Assembly (NCBI RefSeq): GCF_004135605.1
Contig: NZ_SDPT01000001.1
Span: 1-64,000 of the forward strand
DNA length: 64,000 bases
Source: Sphingomonas desiccabilis
Lineage (GTDB): Bacteria > Pseudomonadota > Alphaproteobacteria > Sphingomonadales > Sphingomonadaceae
Reading direction: 5' to 3'
The notes below the pieces were generated by a model that saw only the letters and a list, made by a program, of their open reading frames with translations, did not search any database and was not told the origin of the DNA. Each line of letters starts with the position of its first letter. Position 1 is the stretch's first letter. A program made the translations under genes and the position numbers. This document shows positions 41,127 to 49,007 of the stretch, one piece after another.

Positions 41127-42344
41127 TCAAAACCGTGCGAGGTCGAAGGGCGCCAGATCGACCGGTGGACGCTCGCCTGCGACCAGGGCTGCGACGAGCT
41201 CGGCCGTGATCGGCGCCAGCGTCAGCCCCAGATGCTGGTGGCCGAATGCATAGAGCAGATTGTTCGCGCGAGGCGAGCGGCCGATCGCGGGCAGATAGTC
41301 GGGCAGGGTGGGGCGCGATCCCATCCACCGGCGGAAGGGCCCTGTGATGGGGAGGCCGAGTGCGCGGACGTGCTCTTCCAGTCGCTCCCATTTGCGGGGG
41401 TCGGGCGGCGCGTCGGGGCTGCCCAGCTCGACGAAGCTCGCGGCCTGCACGCGATCGGCATAGCGGGTGACGATCATCGACCGGTCCTCGAACACCAGGG
41501 GCGGCAGGTCCGCCGGCCAGCGATCGGCGGCGGCGCGAATGTGATAGCCGCGCTCGGCGATCATCGGGGCGGCGTGGCCGGTCGCCTCCATCAGCGCGCG
41601 CGAGCCGATGCCGGCCGCCACCAGCACCAGTTCGGCCGGGTGCCCGGGGACCAGCGCCACGCCGTCGATGATCCGAAGGCGCGCCCGTGTGCGGACGATG
41701 CGGCCGCCTGCCCGCGTGAACGCCCGTTCGAGCGCCTGCGCCAGGGTCGAAAGGTCGCGGATCTGGCCGCTTCCCGAGAAGCGGATGGCGCCGGCAACCG
41801 GCGCCTGGGTCACCGCGCCGATCGCCGCCAGCTCGGCCGGAGTCGCATCCCGAAACTGTGTCGTGCCCGTTTCGGCCGCAGCCCAGGCGGCACGCCCGGC
41901 GTGCGCCGTCTCGGGCGTCTCCCAAAGTACGAGATGGCCGTCCTGGACCAGCAGTTCGGGGGCGCCGATCGTCGCCGCCAGCCGCTCCCAGGCGGGCATC
42001 GCCTCCTGCAACAGGCTGCCGAGGGCGGCGCTGCCCAAGGCGAACCGGCCCGGAGTCGATCGGCTGACCAGCCGCAGCGCGAACGGCAGCCAATCCGCGA
42101 TCCGGCCGAGCGGGAGGTCGAGCGCGCCGCCGCGCACGAACAGGCGCCGCGGCGCCGACCGGATCGCCGCCGGCGAGGCGAGGGGCGCCACCTGCTCCGT
42201 GGCGATGTGGCCGGCATTTCCCCAGGAGGCAGCCGTGTGTGCGGCGTCCGGCTCCAGCAGCGTCACGGAATGACCGGCACGTGCCAGCGCCACGGCGCAT
42301 GCCAGCCCCACGACGCCTCCCCCGACCACATTCGTCGCACCCAC
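41127..42344 (-). CDS. FAD-dependent D-amino-acid oxidoreductase, probable cis-4-hydroxy-D-proline oxidase
   Basis: 405 aa from GTG 42344, with AGGAG upstream. DadA-like fold: the FAD-binding N-terminus NVVGGGVVGLACAVALARAG followed by VTLLEPD, ASWGNAGHIATEQVAPLASP, a mid-protein FAD contact VLVAAGIGSRALM, and C-terminal GSRPTLPDYLPAIGRSPRANNLLYAFGHQHLGLTLAPITA. In hydroxyproline catabolism the epimerase product cis-4-hydroxy-D-proline is oxidised by an enzyme of this family to pyrroline-4-hydroxy-2-carboxylate. The divergent neighbours encode the epimerase and deaminase, which supports that role over general D-amino-acid dehydrogenase. Confidence 0.88.
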   Translation of the reverse strand: MGATNVVGGGVVGLACAVALARAGHSVTLLEPDAAHTAASWGNAGHIATEQVAPLASPAAIRSAPRRLFVRGGALDLPLGRIADWLPFALRLVSRSTPGRFALGSAALGSLLQEAMPAWERLAATIGAPELLVQDGHLVLWETPETAHAGRAAWAAAETGTTQFRDATPAELAAIGAVTQAPVAGAIRFSGSGQIRDLSTLAQALERAFTRAGGRIVRTRARLRIIDGVALVPGHPAELVLVAAGIGSRALMEATGHAAPMIAERGYHIRAAADRWPADLPPLVFEDRSMIVTRYADRVQAASFVELGSPDAPPDPRKWERLEEHVRALGLPITGPFRRWMGSRPTLPDYLPAIGRSPRANNLLYAFGHQHLGLTLAPITAELVAALVAGERPPVDLAPFDLARF

Positions 42345-42357
42345 GCCCGTTCTCCTG

Positions 42358-42390
42358 TTGCGGCACAGCGATCTCTATCGTATACGGTAT
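42358..42390 (+). promoter_or_regulatory. Promoter and operator-like site of the hydroxyproline genes (copy 3)
   Basis: TTGCGG (42358-42363), a 17-bp spacer and TATACG (42381-42386) form a promoter for the deaminase gene. Over the -10 lies ATCGTATACGGTATAT (42377-42392), 14 of 16 identical to the site at 21349. TATCGTA/TACGGTA at 42376-42389 is an imperfect inverted repeat centred on CGTATACG. The placement between two divergent operons suits repression of both by one GntR/FCD dimer. Confidence 0.7.
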
Positions 42391-42419
42391 ATGTCCGCAA
42401 CGAGAAGAGAATGGTTCCG

Positions 42420-43334
42420 ATGATGGTCGATTGGAAGGGTGTGTTCCCCGCCGTGACGACGCAGCTCCGTGAGGATCTGACGATCGACTTGGGCGAAACC
42501 CAGCGGGTGGTGGACGACCTGATCCGCGACGGGGTGACCGGCGTAATCGCGCTCGGCACCGTGGGCGAGAACAACTCGCTGATGTTCGAGGAAAAGCAGC
42601 AGGTCCTCTCCGCGATCGTGGAGGTGGTCGCCGGCCGCGTGCCCGTGCTGACCGGCGTCTCCGAATATGATCAGCGCCGCGCCACCCGCTATGCCCAGGC
42701 GGCCGAAAAGATCGGCGCCGACGGCCTGATGCTGCTCCCGCCGATGGTCTATGTGCCCAAGGCCGAGGAACTGGTCGCGCACTTCCGTGGCGTGGCTGAG
42801 GCGGTGAGCCTGCCGATCATGCTCTACAACAACCCGCCGGCCTATCGCACCGTGATCGACCGCGGCGTGCTCGCGGCGCTCGACGATGTGAAGAACATCG
42901 TCGCGGTCAAAGAATCCGCGCCCGATACGCGCCGCTTCACCGATTTCCGCAACGAGTTCGGCGAACGCTTCGTGCTGTTCGCGGGCCTCGACGACGTCGC
43001 GCTCGAGGGCCTGTTCCTGGGTGCCAAGGGCTGGGTGTCGGGCCTTACCAACGCCTTCCCGCGCGAGTCCGTCGAGCTGGTGCGCGCCTTCGAGCGCGGC
43101 GACCCTGCCAAGGCGCTCGAGATCTATCGCTGGTTCATGCCGCTGCTTCATCTCGACGCGGAGCATGACCTGGTGCAGACGATCAAGCTCGCCGAGCAGG
43201 TGATGGGCCGCGGGTCGGAGCGCGTGCTCCCGCCGCGCCAGGTGCTGACCGGCGAACGCCGTGCAGAGGTGATCGCCATGGTGGAAAAGGCCGCGGCGAC
43301 CCGCCCGACGCTCGACATCGCCAAGGCAGCCTGA
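42420..43334 (+). CDS. DapA-family pyrroline-4-hydroxy-2-carboxylate deaminase candidate
   Basis: 304 aa if started at ATG 42420; ATGs at 42411 and 42423 are in the same frame, and the GAGAAGAGA at 42402-42410 fits 42420 or 42423 better. TIM barrel of the dihydrodipicolinate synthase family: WKGVFPAVTTQLREDLTID, ALGTVGENNSLMFEEK, LPIMLYNNPPAYRT with the catalytic Tyr, and the Schiff-base Lys164 in NIVAVKESAPDTRRF. Hydroxyproline clusters use a member of this family to convert the imine to 2-oxoglutarate semialdehyde and ammonia. The epimerase gene follows 12 bases later, so the assignment is contextual but strong. Confidence 0.9.
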   Translation: MMVDWKGVFPAVTTQLREDLTIDLGETQRVVDDLIRDGVTGVIALGTVGENNSLMFEEKQQVLSAIVEVVAGRVPVLTGVSEYDQRRATRYAQAAEKIGADGLMLLPPMVYVPKAEELVAHFRGVAEAVSLPIMLYNNPPAYRTVIDRGVLAALDDVKNIVAVKESAPDTRRFTDFRNEFGERFVLFAGLDDVALEGLFLGAKGWVSGLTNAFPRESVELVRAFERGDPAKALEIYRWFMPLLHLDAEHDLVQTIKLAEQVMGRGSERVLPPRQVLTGERRAEVIAMVEKAAATRPTLDIAKAA

Positions 43335-43346
43335 CACGAGACACCC

Positions 43347-44345
43347 ATGCGGCACACCTTCTTCTGTATCGACGGCCACACCGCCGGCAATCCCGTCCGC
43401 CTGGTCGCGGGCGGCGCGCCGCTGCTGAAGGGGGCATCCATGTCGGAGCGGCGCCAGGACTTCCTGGCCCGCTTCGACTGGATCCGCACGAGCCTGTGCT
43501 TCGAACCGCGCGGGCACGACATGATGTCGGGCGGGTTCCTCTACCCGCCGACGCAGGCCGATGCCGACATCGGCATCCTGTTCATCGAGACGTCCGGCTG
43601 CCTGCCGATGTGCGGCCACGGCACCATCGGCATGGTCACCTTCGGCCTGGAACACGGCTTGATCCAGCCCGCCACGCCCGGCAAGCTGCGCATCGAAGTG
43701 CCGGCCGGGGTGATCGACGTCGCCTATGAGACGCAAGGCGACAAGGTGACCGCGGTGCGCATCACCAACGTGCCCGCCTATGTCGCGGCGACGGGCATCC
43801 AGGTCGATCTGGAGGGGCTGGGGCCGCTCAGCGTCGACGTGTCCTATGGCGGCAACTACTATGCCATCGTCGAGCCGCAGGGGGCCTATACCGGCCTCGA
43901 CGATCTCGGCGCCTCGCGGCTGGTCGAACTCAGCGCCCGCCTGCGCGAAGCGATCCGCGAGAAGTTCGAGCCGGTCCACCCGCTCGATCCCACCATCCGC
44001 GGCGTCAGCCACATCCTGTGGGCGGACAAGCCGCGCGGCGAAGGCGCCGATGGGCGCAATGCCGTCTTCTACGGCGATCGCGCGATCGACCGCAGCCCCT
44101 GCGGCACCGGCACCTCTGCGCGTCTCGCCCATCTCGCCTCCAAGGGGCAGCTGAAGACCGGCGAGCGCTTCGTCCACGAAAGCTACATCGGCAGCCGCTT
44201 CATCGGCCGGGTGGAGGCGGATACCGCGATCGGCGACCAGCCGGCGATCATTCCCTCGATCGAGGGATCGGCGGTCGCCACCGGCTTCAACACGATCTGG
44301 ATTGATCGCACCGATCCTTTCTGGAAGGGTTTTCAGGTCAAGTGA
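43347..44345 (+). CDS. 4-hydroxyproline 2-epimerase
   Basis: 332 aa from ATG 43347. Proline-racemase fold with both catalytic cysteines: Cys89 in SGCLPMCGHGTIG and Cys252 in IDRSPCGTGTSARLA. Two cysteines separate it from the Cys-Thr 3-hydroxyproline dehydratases. DGHTAGNPVRLV at the N-terminus and GGNYYAIV mid-protein are usual for 4-hydroxyproline epimerases. It interconverts trans-4-hydroxy-L-proline and cis-4-hydroxy-D-proline, the first step of the pathway. It is followed by the regulator and permease genes. Confidence 0.95.
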   Translation: MRHTFFCIDGHTAGNPVRLVAGGAPLLKGASMSERRQDFLARFDWIRTSLCFEPRGHDMMSGGFLYPPTQADADIGILFIETSGCLPMCGHGTIGMVTFGLEHGLIQPATPGKLRIEVPAGVIDVAYETQGDKVTAVRITNVPAYVAATGIQVDLEGLGPLSVDVSYGGNYYAIVEPQGAYTGLDDLGASRLVELSARLREAIREKFEPVHPLDPTIRGVSHILWADKPRGEGADGRNAVFYGDRAIDRSPCGTGTSARLAHLASKGQLKTGERFVHESYIGSRFIGRVEADTAIGDQPAIIPSIEGSAVATGFNTIWIDRTDPFWKGFQVK

Positions 44346-44406
44346 CCTTGGTACCCGCAGTCGAACGGCGGCGGGCGAGCCATGCCCTTCCGGAGGTTCC
44401 CCGTCG

Positions 44407-45063
44407 ATGAGCATTGTTGTCCGCACGCTCTCCGAACAGGTTTTCGAGATTATTCGCGAGCGGATCATCACCGGGGTGCTCCAGCGCGACGTCCCGATCC
44501 GGCAGGATGCGCTCGCTAACGAGCTGGGCGTCAGCAAGATCCCTCTGCGCGAGGCGCTGGCCCGGCTGGAGCAGGAGGGGCTCCTCACCAGCCAGGCCAA
44601 CCGCGGCTATTTCGTGCGGCCGATGTCCGCGATCGAGGCCGACGAGATCTTCGCGCTCCGGCTGGTGCTGGAGCCGCCGGCCGCAGCCCGCGGCGCCGAG
44701 GGCGCCGACGACGCGGACCGCGCCGCCACCATCGCTGCCTTCGAGGCACTGGACAGCGCCGCCAGCAACAATCTCGCCAGCGTCGCCAGCTGCAACCGCA
44801 GCTTCCACACCGCGCTCGTGCGCCCGAGCGGCCGCCTGCTGACCACCCAGCTGGTCGAGCGGCTGACGGTGCTGTCGGAACGCTATGTCATCGCGCACCT
44901 CAAGCCGGCCGGGCGCGAGGACCGGGCGCACCTCGAGCACCGCGACCTGCTCGATGCTTGGCTTGCAGCGGACGGGCCGCGGGTGGAGGCGCTGCTGAGC
45001 GCGCATATCCAGGCAACGCTGGACGATCTTCGCGCCGAATTCGGCTCGGAATTGTCCGGCTAA
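44407..45063 (+). CDS. GntR-family regulator, FCD type
   Basis: 218 aa from ATG 44407 with GGAGG upstream. The N-terminal winged helix (LSEQVFEIIRERIITGVLQ...LANELGVSKIPLREALARLEQEGLLTSQANRGYFV) is followed by an all-helical FCD ligand domain with EIFALRLVLEPPAA, CNRSFHTAL and HRDLLDAWLAAD, the last supplying metal/ligand-binding His. FCD regulators usually repress catabolic operons and bind GTATAC-like palindromes. This fits the sites at 42377, 21349 and 21280. It is encoded within the hydroxyproline operon, so it probably responds to hydroxyproline or a pathway intermediate (inference). Confidence 0.93.
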   Translation: MSIVVRTLSEQVFEIIRERIITGVLQRDVPIRQDALANELGVSKIPLREALARLEQEGLLTSQANRGYFVRPMSAIEADEIFALRLVLEPPAAARGAEGADDADRAATIAAFEALDSAASNNLASVASCNRSFHTALVRPSGRLLTTQLVERLTVLSERYVIAHLKPAGREDRAHLEHRDLLDAWLAADGPRVEALLSAHIQATLDDLRAEFGSELSG

Positions 45064-45088
45064 GACGAAAAACGAGGGGGGAGAGCCG

Positions 45089-46510
45089 ATGTTCGGGCCG
45101 CGTAAATCGATCCACACGATGAGCAGTCAACAGGAGGGGCACCGGCTCGCCAAGACGCTGAGCTGGCCGCACCTGATCGCGCTGGGGGTCGGCGCCATCG
45201 TCGGCACCGGCATCTACACGCTCACCGGCGTCGGCGCCGAGCGTGCCGGGCCGGCCGTGATCCTCGCCTTCGCCATCGCCGGGGCGGTCTGCGCCTGCGC
45301 GGCACTCGCCTATGCCGAGATGGCGACGCTGATCCCGGCTGCGGGCAGCGCCTATACCTTCAGCTACACCGCCATGGGCGAGGGAATCGCCTGGATCGTC
45401 GGCTGGAGCCTGATCCTCGAATATTCGCTCGCCTGCTCGACCGTCGCGGTCGGCTGGTCCGGCTATCTCGTCGGCTGGATCCAGGCGGCGGGCGTGACCC
45501 TGCCGCAGGCGCTGCTGGTGGGGCCGCATGATGGCGGCATCATCAACCTGCCGGCCGTGCTGGTCGCGCTCTCCGTCATGGGCATGCTGATCGCCGGCAC
45601 GCGCGAGAGCGCGACGCTCAACATCATCCTGGTCATCATCAAGCTGGTGGCGCTCAGCGTGTTTGTCGCCTTTGCGCTGCCCGCGTTCCAGGCCGACAAT
45701 CTCCAGCCGTTCATGCCCTACGGCTTCGGCAGCACCGAGGTGATGGGAGAGAAGCGGGGCGTCATGGCCGCCGCCGCGATCGTGTTCTTCGCCTTCTACG
45801 GCTTCGACGCGGTGGCGACCTCGGCCGAAGAGGCGAAGAACCCGGGCCGGGACCTTACCATCGGCATCGTCGGCTCGATGCTGGTGTGCACGATCATCTA
45901 CATGGCCGTCGCGGTCGCAGCCGTCGGCGCGCTCCCCTATACCGCGCTTGCCAACTCGCCGGAGCCGCTCGCGCTGGTGCTGCGCTCGCTCCAGCAGCCG
46001 GTCGCCGCGCACCTGATCGCGCTTGCCGCCGTGGTGGCGCTGCCGTCGGTGATCCTGGTGATGATGTACGGCCAGAGCCGCATCTTCTTCGTGATGGCAC
46101 GTGACGGCCTGCTGCCCCGCGGCCTCGCCAAGGTCAGCCCGCGCACCGGCGCCCCGACGTTGATCACGCTGGTGACGGGCGTCTCGGTCGCAGCCGTAGC
46201 CGGCTTCTTCCGCCTCGACGAGATCGCGGAACTCGCCAACGCAGGCACGCTGGTCGCGTTCATCGCCGTCGGCGCCTGCCTGATGATCCTGCGCCGCCGT
46301 TTCCCGGAACTGCCGCGGCTGTTCCGCTGCCCGGCGCCCTATGTGGTCGGCACGCTCGCGATCCTCGGCTGCATCTACCTGTTCATCAGCCTGCCGAGCT
46401 CCACCATCACCCGCTTCTTCCTGTGGAACGTCATCGGCCTGGTGATCTACTTCGCCTATGGCCGCCGCCACAGCGATGCGCGCGAACCGGTACCGGTCGC
46501 GGGAGCCTGA
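45089..46510 (+). CDS. APC-superfamily amino-acid permease
   Basis: 473 aa from ATG 45089, with AGGGGGGAGAG upstream. The first membrane segment carries the APC substrate-binding GVGAIVGTGIYTLTG. About twelve hydrophobic segments follow (for example FAIAGAVCACAALAYAEM, IVFFAFYGFDAVATSAEEAKNPGRDL, LVTGVSVAAVAGFF), as in cationic-amino-acid-transporter-like permeases. It lies 25 bases after the regulator gene at the end of the hydroxyproline operon, so it probably imports hydroxyproline or proline across the inner membrane. Substrate is inferred from context only. Confidence 0.92.
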   Translation: MFGPRKSIHTMSSQQEGHRLAKTLSWPHLIALGVGAIVGTGIYTLTGVGAERAGPAVILAFAIAGAVCACAALAYAEMATLIPAAGSAYTFSYTAMGEGIAWIVGWSLILEYSLACSTVAVGWSGYLVGWIQAAGVTLPQALLVGPHDGGIINLPAVLVALSVMGMLIAGTRESATLNIILVIIKLVALSVFVAFALPAFQADNLQPFMPYGFGSTEVMGEKRGVMAAAAIVFFAFYGFDAVATSAEEAKNPGRDLTIGIVGSMLVCTIIYMAVAVAAVGALPYTALANSPEPLALVLRSLQQPVAAHLIALAAVVALPSVILVMMYGQSRIFFVMARDGLLPRGLAKVSPRTGAPTLITLVTGVSVAAVAGFFRLDEIAELANAGTLVAFIAVGACLMILRRRFPELPRLFRCPAPYVVGTLAILGCIYLFISLPSSTITRFFLWNVIGLVIYFAYGRRHSDAREPVPVAGA

Positions 46511-46514
46511 ACCC

Positions 46515-46538
46515 GGCGCGGCGCACCGGCGCCGCGCC
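46515..46538 (+). other. Perfect 10-bp GC hairpin after permease gene
   Basis: GGCGCGGCGC-ACCG-GCGCCGCGCC begins four bases after the stop codon. There is no T-run. It probably protects or terminates the hydroxyproline transcript together with the next hairpin. Confidence 0.55.
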
Positions 46539-46569
46539 CAGGTCTCCGGCGTCGGTGCCAGGATCGTGC

Positions 46570-46596
46570 GGGAGGTGCGGGGATACCGCACCTCCC
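46570..46596. terminator. Bidirectional terminator, permease / transaldolase
   Basis: An 11-bp perfect stem GGGAGGTGCGG/CCGCACCTCCC with loop GGATA lies between two convergent genes, ten bases from the transaldolase stop codon. GTTGTCGTTT follows on the plus strand. Confidence 0.7.
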
Positions 46597-46605
46597 GTTG
46601 TCGTT

Positions 46606-47727
46606 TCAGGCGCCGGGATGCTTCTTGGCGATCGCCCCCAGCAGGTCGTCGAACGCCTTCACGAACTGCGCGACCCCGTCTTCGACCAGCCGCTGGGTGA
46701 CGCCGTCCAGGTCCAGGCCCAGCCGCTCGGCTTCGGCGAGCACGCGGCGCGCGCCGTCCAGGTCGGCGGTGAGCGTGTCGGCGACGACGCCGCGCTCGCG
46801 GAACGCGTCCATCGTCTTGGGCGGCATGGTGTTGACGGTGTCGGGGCCGATCAGCGCGTCGACATAGAGCGTATCCGGGTACGCCGGGTCCTTGGTCCCG
46901 GTGGACGCCCACAACAGCCGCTGCGGCTGCGCGCCCTTGGCGGCCAGCGCCTGCCAGCGGTCGCTCGCGATGAAGTCCTGGTACCAGGCATAGGCTGCCT
47001 TGGCGTTGGCGATCGCGACCTTGCCGCGCAGCGCCTTCAGCGCCTCCGCCTGCGGATCGCCCTCGGCAACGCGGGTGTCGATCGCCTTGTCCATCACCGC
47101 GTCGATGCGGCTGACGAAGAAGCTCGCGACGCCGGCGATGCGGTCGATCGGCAGCCCTTGCGCGGCGCGCTGTTCCAGCCCGGCGACATGCGCCTCGGCC
47201 ACGCGCTGGTACGCCTCCAGCGAGAACAGCAGCGTGACGTTGACGTTGATGCCGGCCGCAACCGTCGCCGCGATCGCCGGTGCGCCCGCCGGCGTGCCCG
47301 GGATCTTGATCATCAGGTTCGGGCGGTCGACCGCGGCCCACAGCTTCTGCGCCTCGGCAATGGTCGCATCGGTGTCGTCGGCGATGTAGGGTGACACTTC
47401 CAGGCTGACATAGCCGTCCTTGGCATCGGTGCGGTCGTAGACCGGGCGCAGCGTGTCGGCCGCAGCCTTGATGTCCTGGATCGCCAGATGCTCGTAGCGG
47501 TCGATGGTCGCGGCACCCGGATGGGCGGCGTCATAGGCGGCCAGCGTCGCGTCATACGCGTCGCCATAGCCCATCGCCTTTTCGAAGATGGCGGGGTTGG
47601 AGGTGACGCCGGTCAGCCCGTCCTCGGCGACGAGCTTCTCCAGCCCGCCGGCCTCCAGGAACTTGCGATCGACGAAGTCGAGCCACGGTGCGGTGCCCTT
47701 GGCGCCGAGATCGTTGAGCAGCCCCAT
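46606..47727 (-). CDS. tal: Transaldolase
   Basis: 373 aa from ATG 47727, with AAGGACAG upstream. TIM barrel with the Schiff-base Lys in NLMIKIPGTPAG, the GVTSNPAIFEKAM motif near the N-terminus, INVNVTLLFSLEAYQRVAEAH and RLLWASTGTKDPAYPDTLYV. Length and motifs fit the long 370-residue transaldolase subfamily. It transfers a dihydroxyacetone unit in the non-oxidative pentose phosphate pathway in the cytoplasm. Single gene; convergent with the permease. Confidence 0.95.
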   Translation of the reverse strand: MGLLNDLGAKGTAPWLDFVDRKFLEAGGLEKLVAEDGLTGVTSNPAIFEKAMGYGDAYDATLAAYDAAHPGAATIDRYEHLAIQDIKAAADTLRPVYDRTDAKDGYVSLEVSPYIADDTDATIAEAQKLWAAVDRPNLMIKIPGTPAGAPAIAATVAAGINVNVTLLFSLEAYQRVAEAHVAGLEQRAAQGLPIDRIAGVASFFVSRIDAVMDKAIDTRVAEGDPQAEALKALRGKVAIANAKAAYAWYQDFIASDRWQALAAKGAQPQRLLWASTGTKDPAYPDTLYVDALIGPDTVNTMPPKTMDAFRERGVVADTLTADLDGARRVLAEAERLGLDLDGVTQRLVEDGVAQFVKAFDDLLGAIAKKHPGA

Positions 47728-47807
47728 TTACCTGTCCTTTCAGCCTGCGCCGGCCCCCGCGGGGCGGCTTTGGTAGCGCTATGCCGCCAGCCGCCGCAAA
47801 AATCGAC

Positions 47808-49007
47808 TCACGCGTGCAGTGCCAGCTTCGCAAGCGGCCGCCCGACCAGTCCGGCCACCAACGCAGCCTGGATCCCCTCCACCAGCGGCAGGCGGGAGAG
47901 CGGGGCCACCAGCCGGTCGCGCAGTGCCGGAATGACCCGGCTGTCCGATTGGTAGACCGGCGTGAGCAGTGCGGTCAGCGCCTGATAGAGCGCGACGTGT
48001 CGCTGCCGCATCGCCACCGTGCGGACGAGTCCTGCCTCCACCGTCGCGGCGCCGCGCAGCCCCTGCCGCAGCGCCCAGGCATCGAGCAGCGCCATGTTCG
48101 CCCCCTGACCCAGCTGCGGGCTTGCCGAATGCCATGTGTCGCCGATGTGGATCAGGCCCGTCGCCGCCGGCTTCGAGAGCGTGCGGTGCGCATAACGCGC
48201 CACGGCGAGTTGGTCGGGATGATCGATCTGGGCGAGCAGCGGCTCGGTCGCCGGCCACAGCGCCCGCACCTCCGCCTTCCACGCCGCCAGTCCCGCCGTG
48301 CGCCACGCTTCCAACCGGTCGAGACGCAGCGACCAGAACAGCGAGGCCTCGGCGCCGCCGCCACCGGCGCGCGTGCCCGTCGGCAGCACGCCGACCATCC
48401 GGCTCGCCCGGTCGTAGCGCTGCTCCAGCGTGCTCAGGGACAGCGAGGTCCCTTCGGGCCAGGCGAGGCTCGTCCACAGCGCGCCATAGGCGAGTTCGCG
48501 GCCCGTTGGCGGTGCCAGCGGCGTGCGGCTGCCCAGCGCGTCGACCACCAAATCGAATTTTGCGCTGCGGGTGCCGCCTTCGAACAGCAGGCGTCGCCTG
48601 CCGTCGCCTGCCGGCTCACTGCCGGTCACCGTCCGGCCGGTCTCGATCGGGATGCCGGCCGCGACCGCAGCATCGAACAACACCCCGAACAGGCTCGCGC
48701 GGTGAATGCCTAGTCCGAAGCGCTCGCCCTTGAGAGCCCGATAGGCGACGTCCAGCACGACCCTGCCCTCGGCCGTGCACCCGAGTAGGCGATCGACGCG
48801 GGCACCCCGGGCCAGCACTTCCTCCGTCAATCCGAGCTCCCGCAACACGGCAAGCCCGGTCGGCTGCAGCATCAGCCCCGATCCGATAGGCTGCGGCGTC
48901 GCGAACCGCTCGAGCAGGGTGACACGATGGCCGTCGCGTGCGAGCAGCAGCGCCGCGGCAAGGCCGGCGGGGCCGCAGCCCGCTATCGCGATCGTCCGCG
49001 CCGTCAT
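47808..49007 (-). CDS. FAD-dependent monooxygenase (PHBH/UbiH-like)
   Basis: 399 aa from ATG 49007, overlapping the dinB stop by four bases. The N-terminus TIAIAGCGPAGLAAALLLARDGHRVTLLERF holds the dinucleotide-binding glycines. The second FAD motif is LIHIGDTWHSASPQLGQGANMALLDAWAL. Between them are LMLQPTGLAVLRELGL and FDLVVDALGSRTPL (DG-like motif). These group A flavin hydroxylases act on aromatic or other small substrates; the target is unknown. Co-translated with DNA polymerase IV, a pairing with no obvious functional logic. Confidence 0.88.
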   Translation of the reverse strand: MTARTIAIAGCGPAGLAAALLLARDGHRVTLLERFATPQPIGSGLMLQPTGLAVLRELGLTEEVLARGARVDRLLGCTAEGRVVLDVAYRALKGERFGLGIHRASLFGVLFDAAVAAGIPIETGRTVTGSEPAGDGRRRLLFEGGTRSAKFDLVVDALGSRTPLAPPTGRELAYGALWTSLAWPEGTSLSLSTLEQRYDRASRMVGVLPTGTRAGGGGAEASLFWSLRLDRLEAWRTAGLAAWKAEVRALWPATEPLLAQIDHPDQLAVARYAHRTLSKPAATGLIHIGDTWHSASPQLGQGANMALLDAWALRQGLRGAATVEAGLVRTVAMRQRHVALYQALTALLTPVYQSDSRVIPALRDRLVAPLSRLPLVEGIQAALVAGLVGRPLAKLALHA

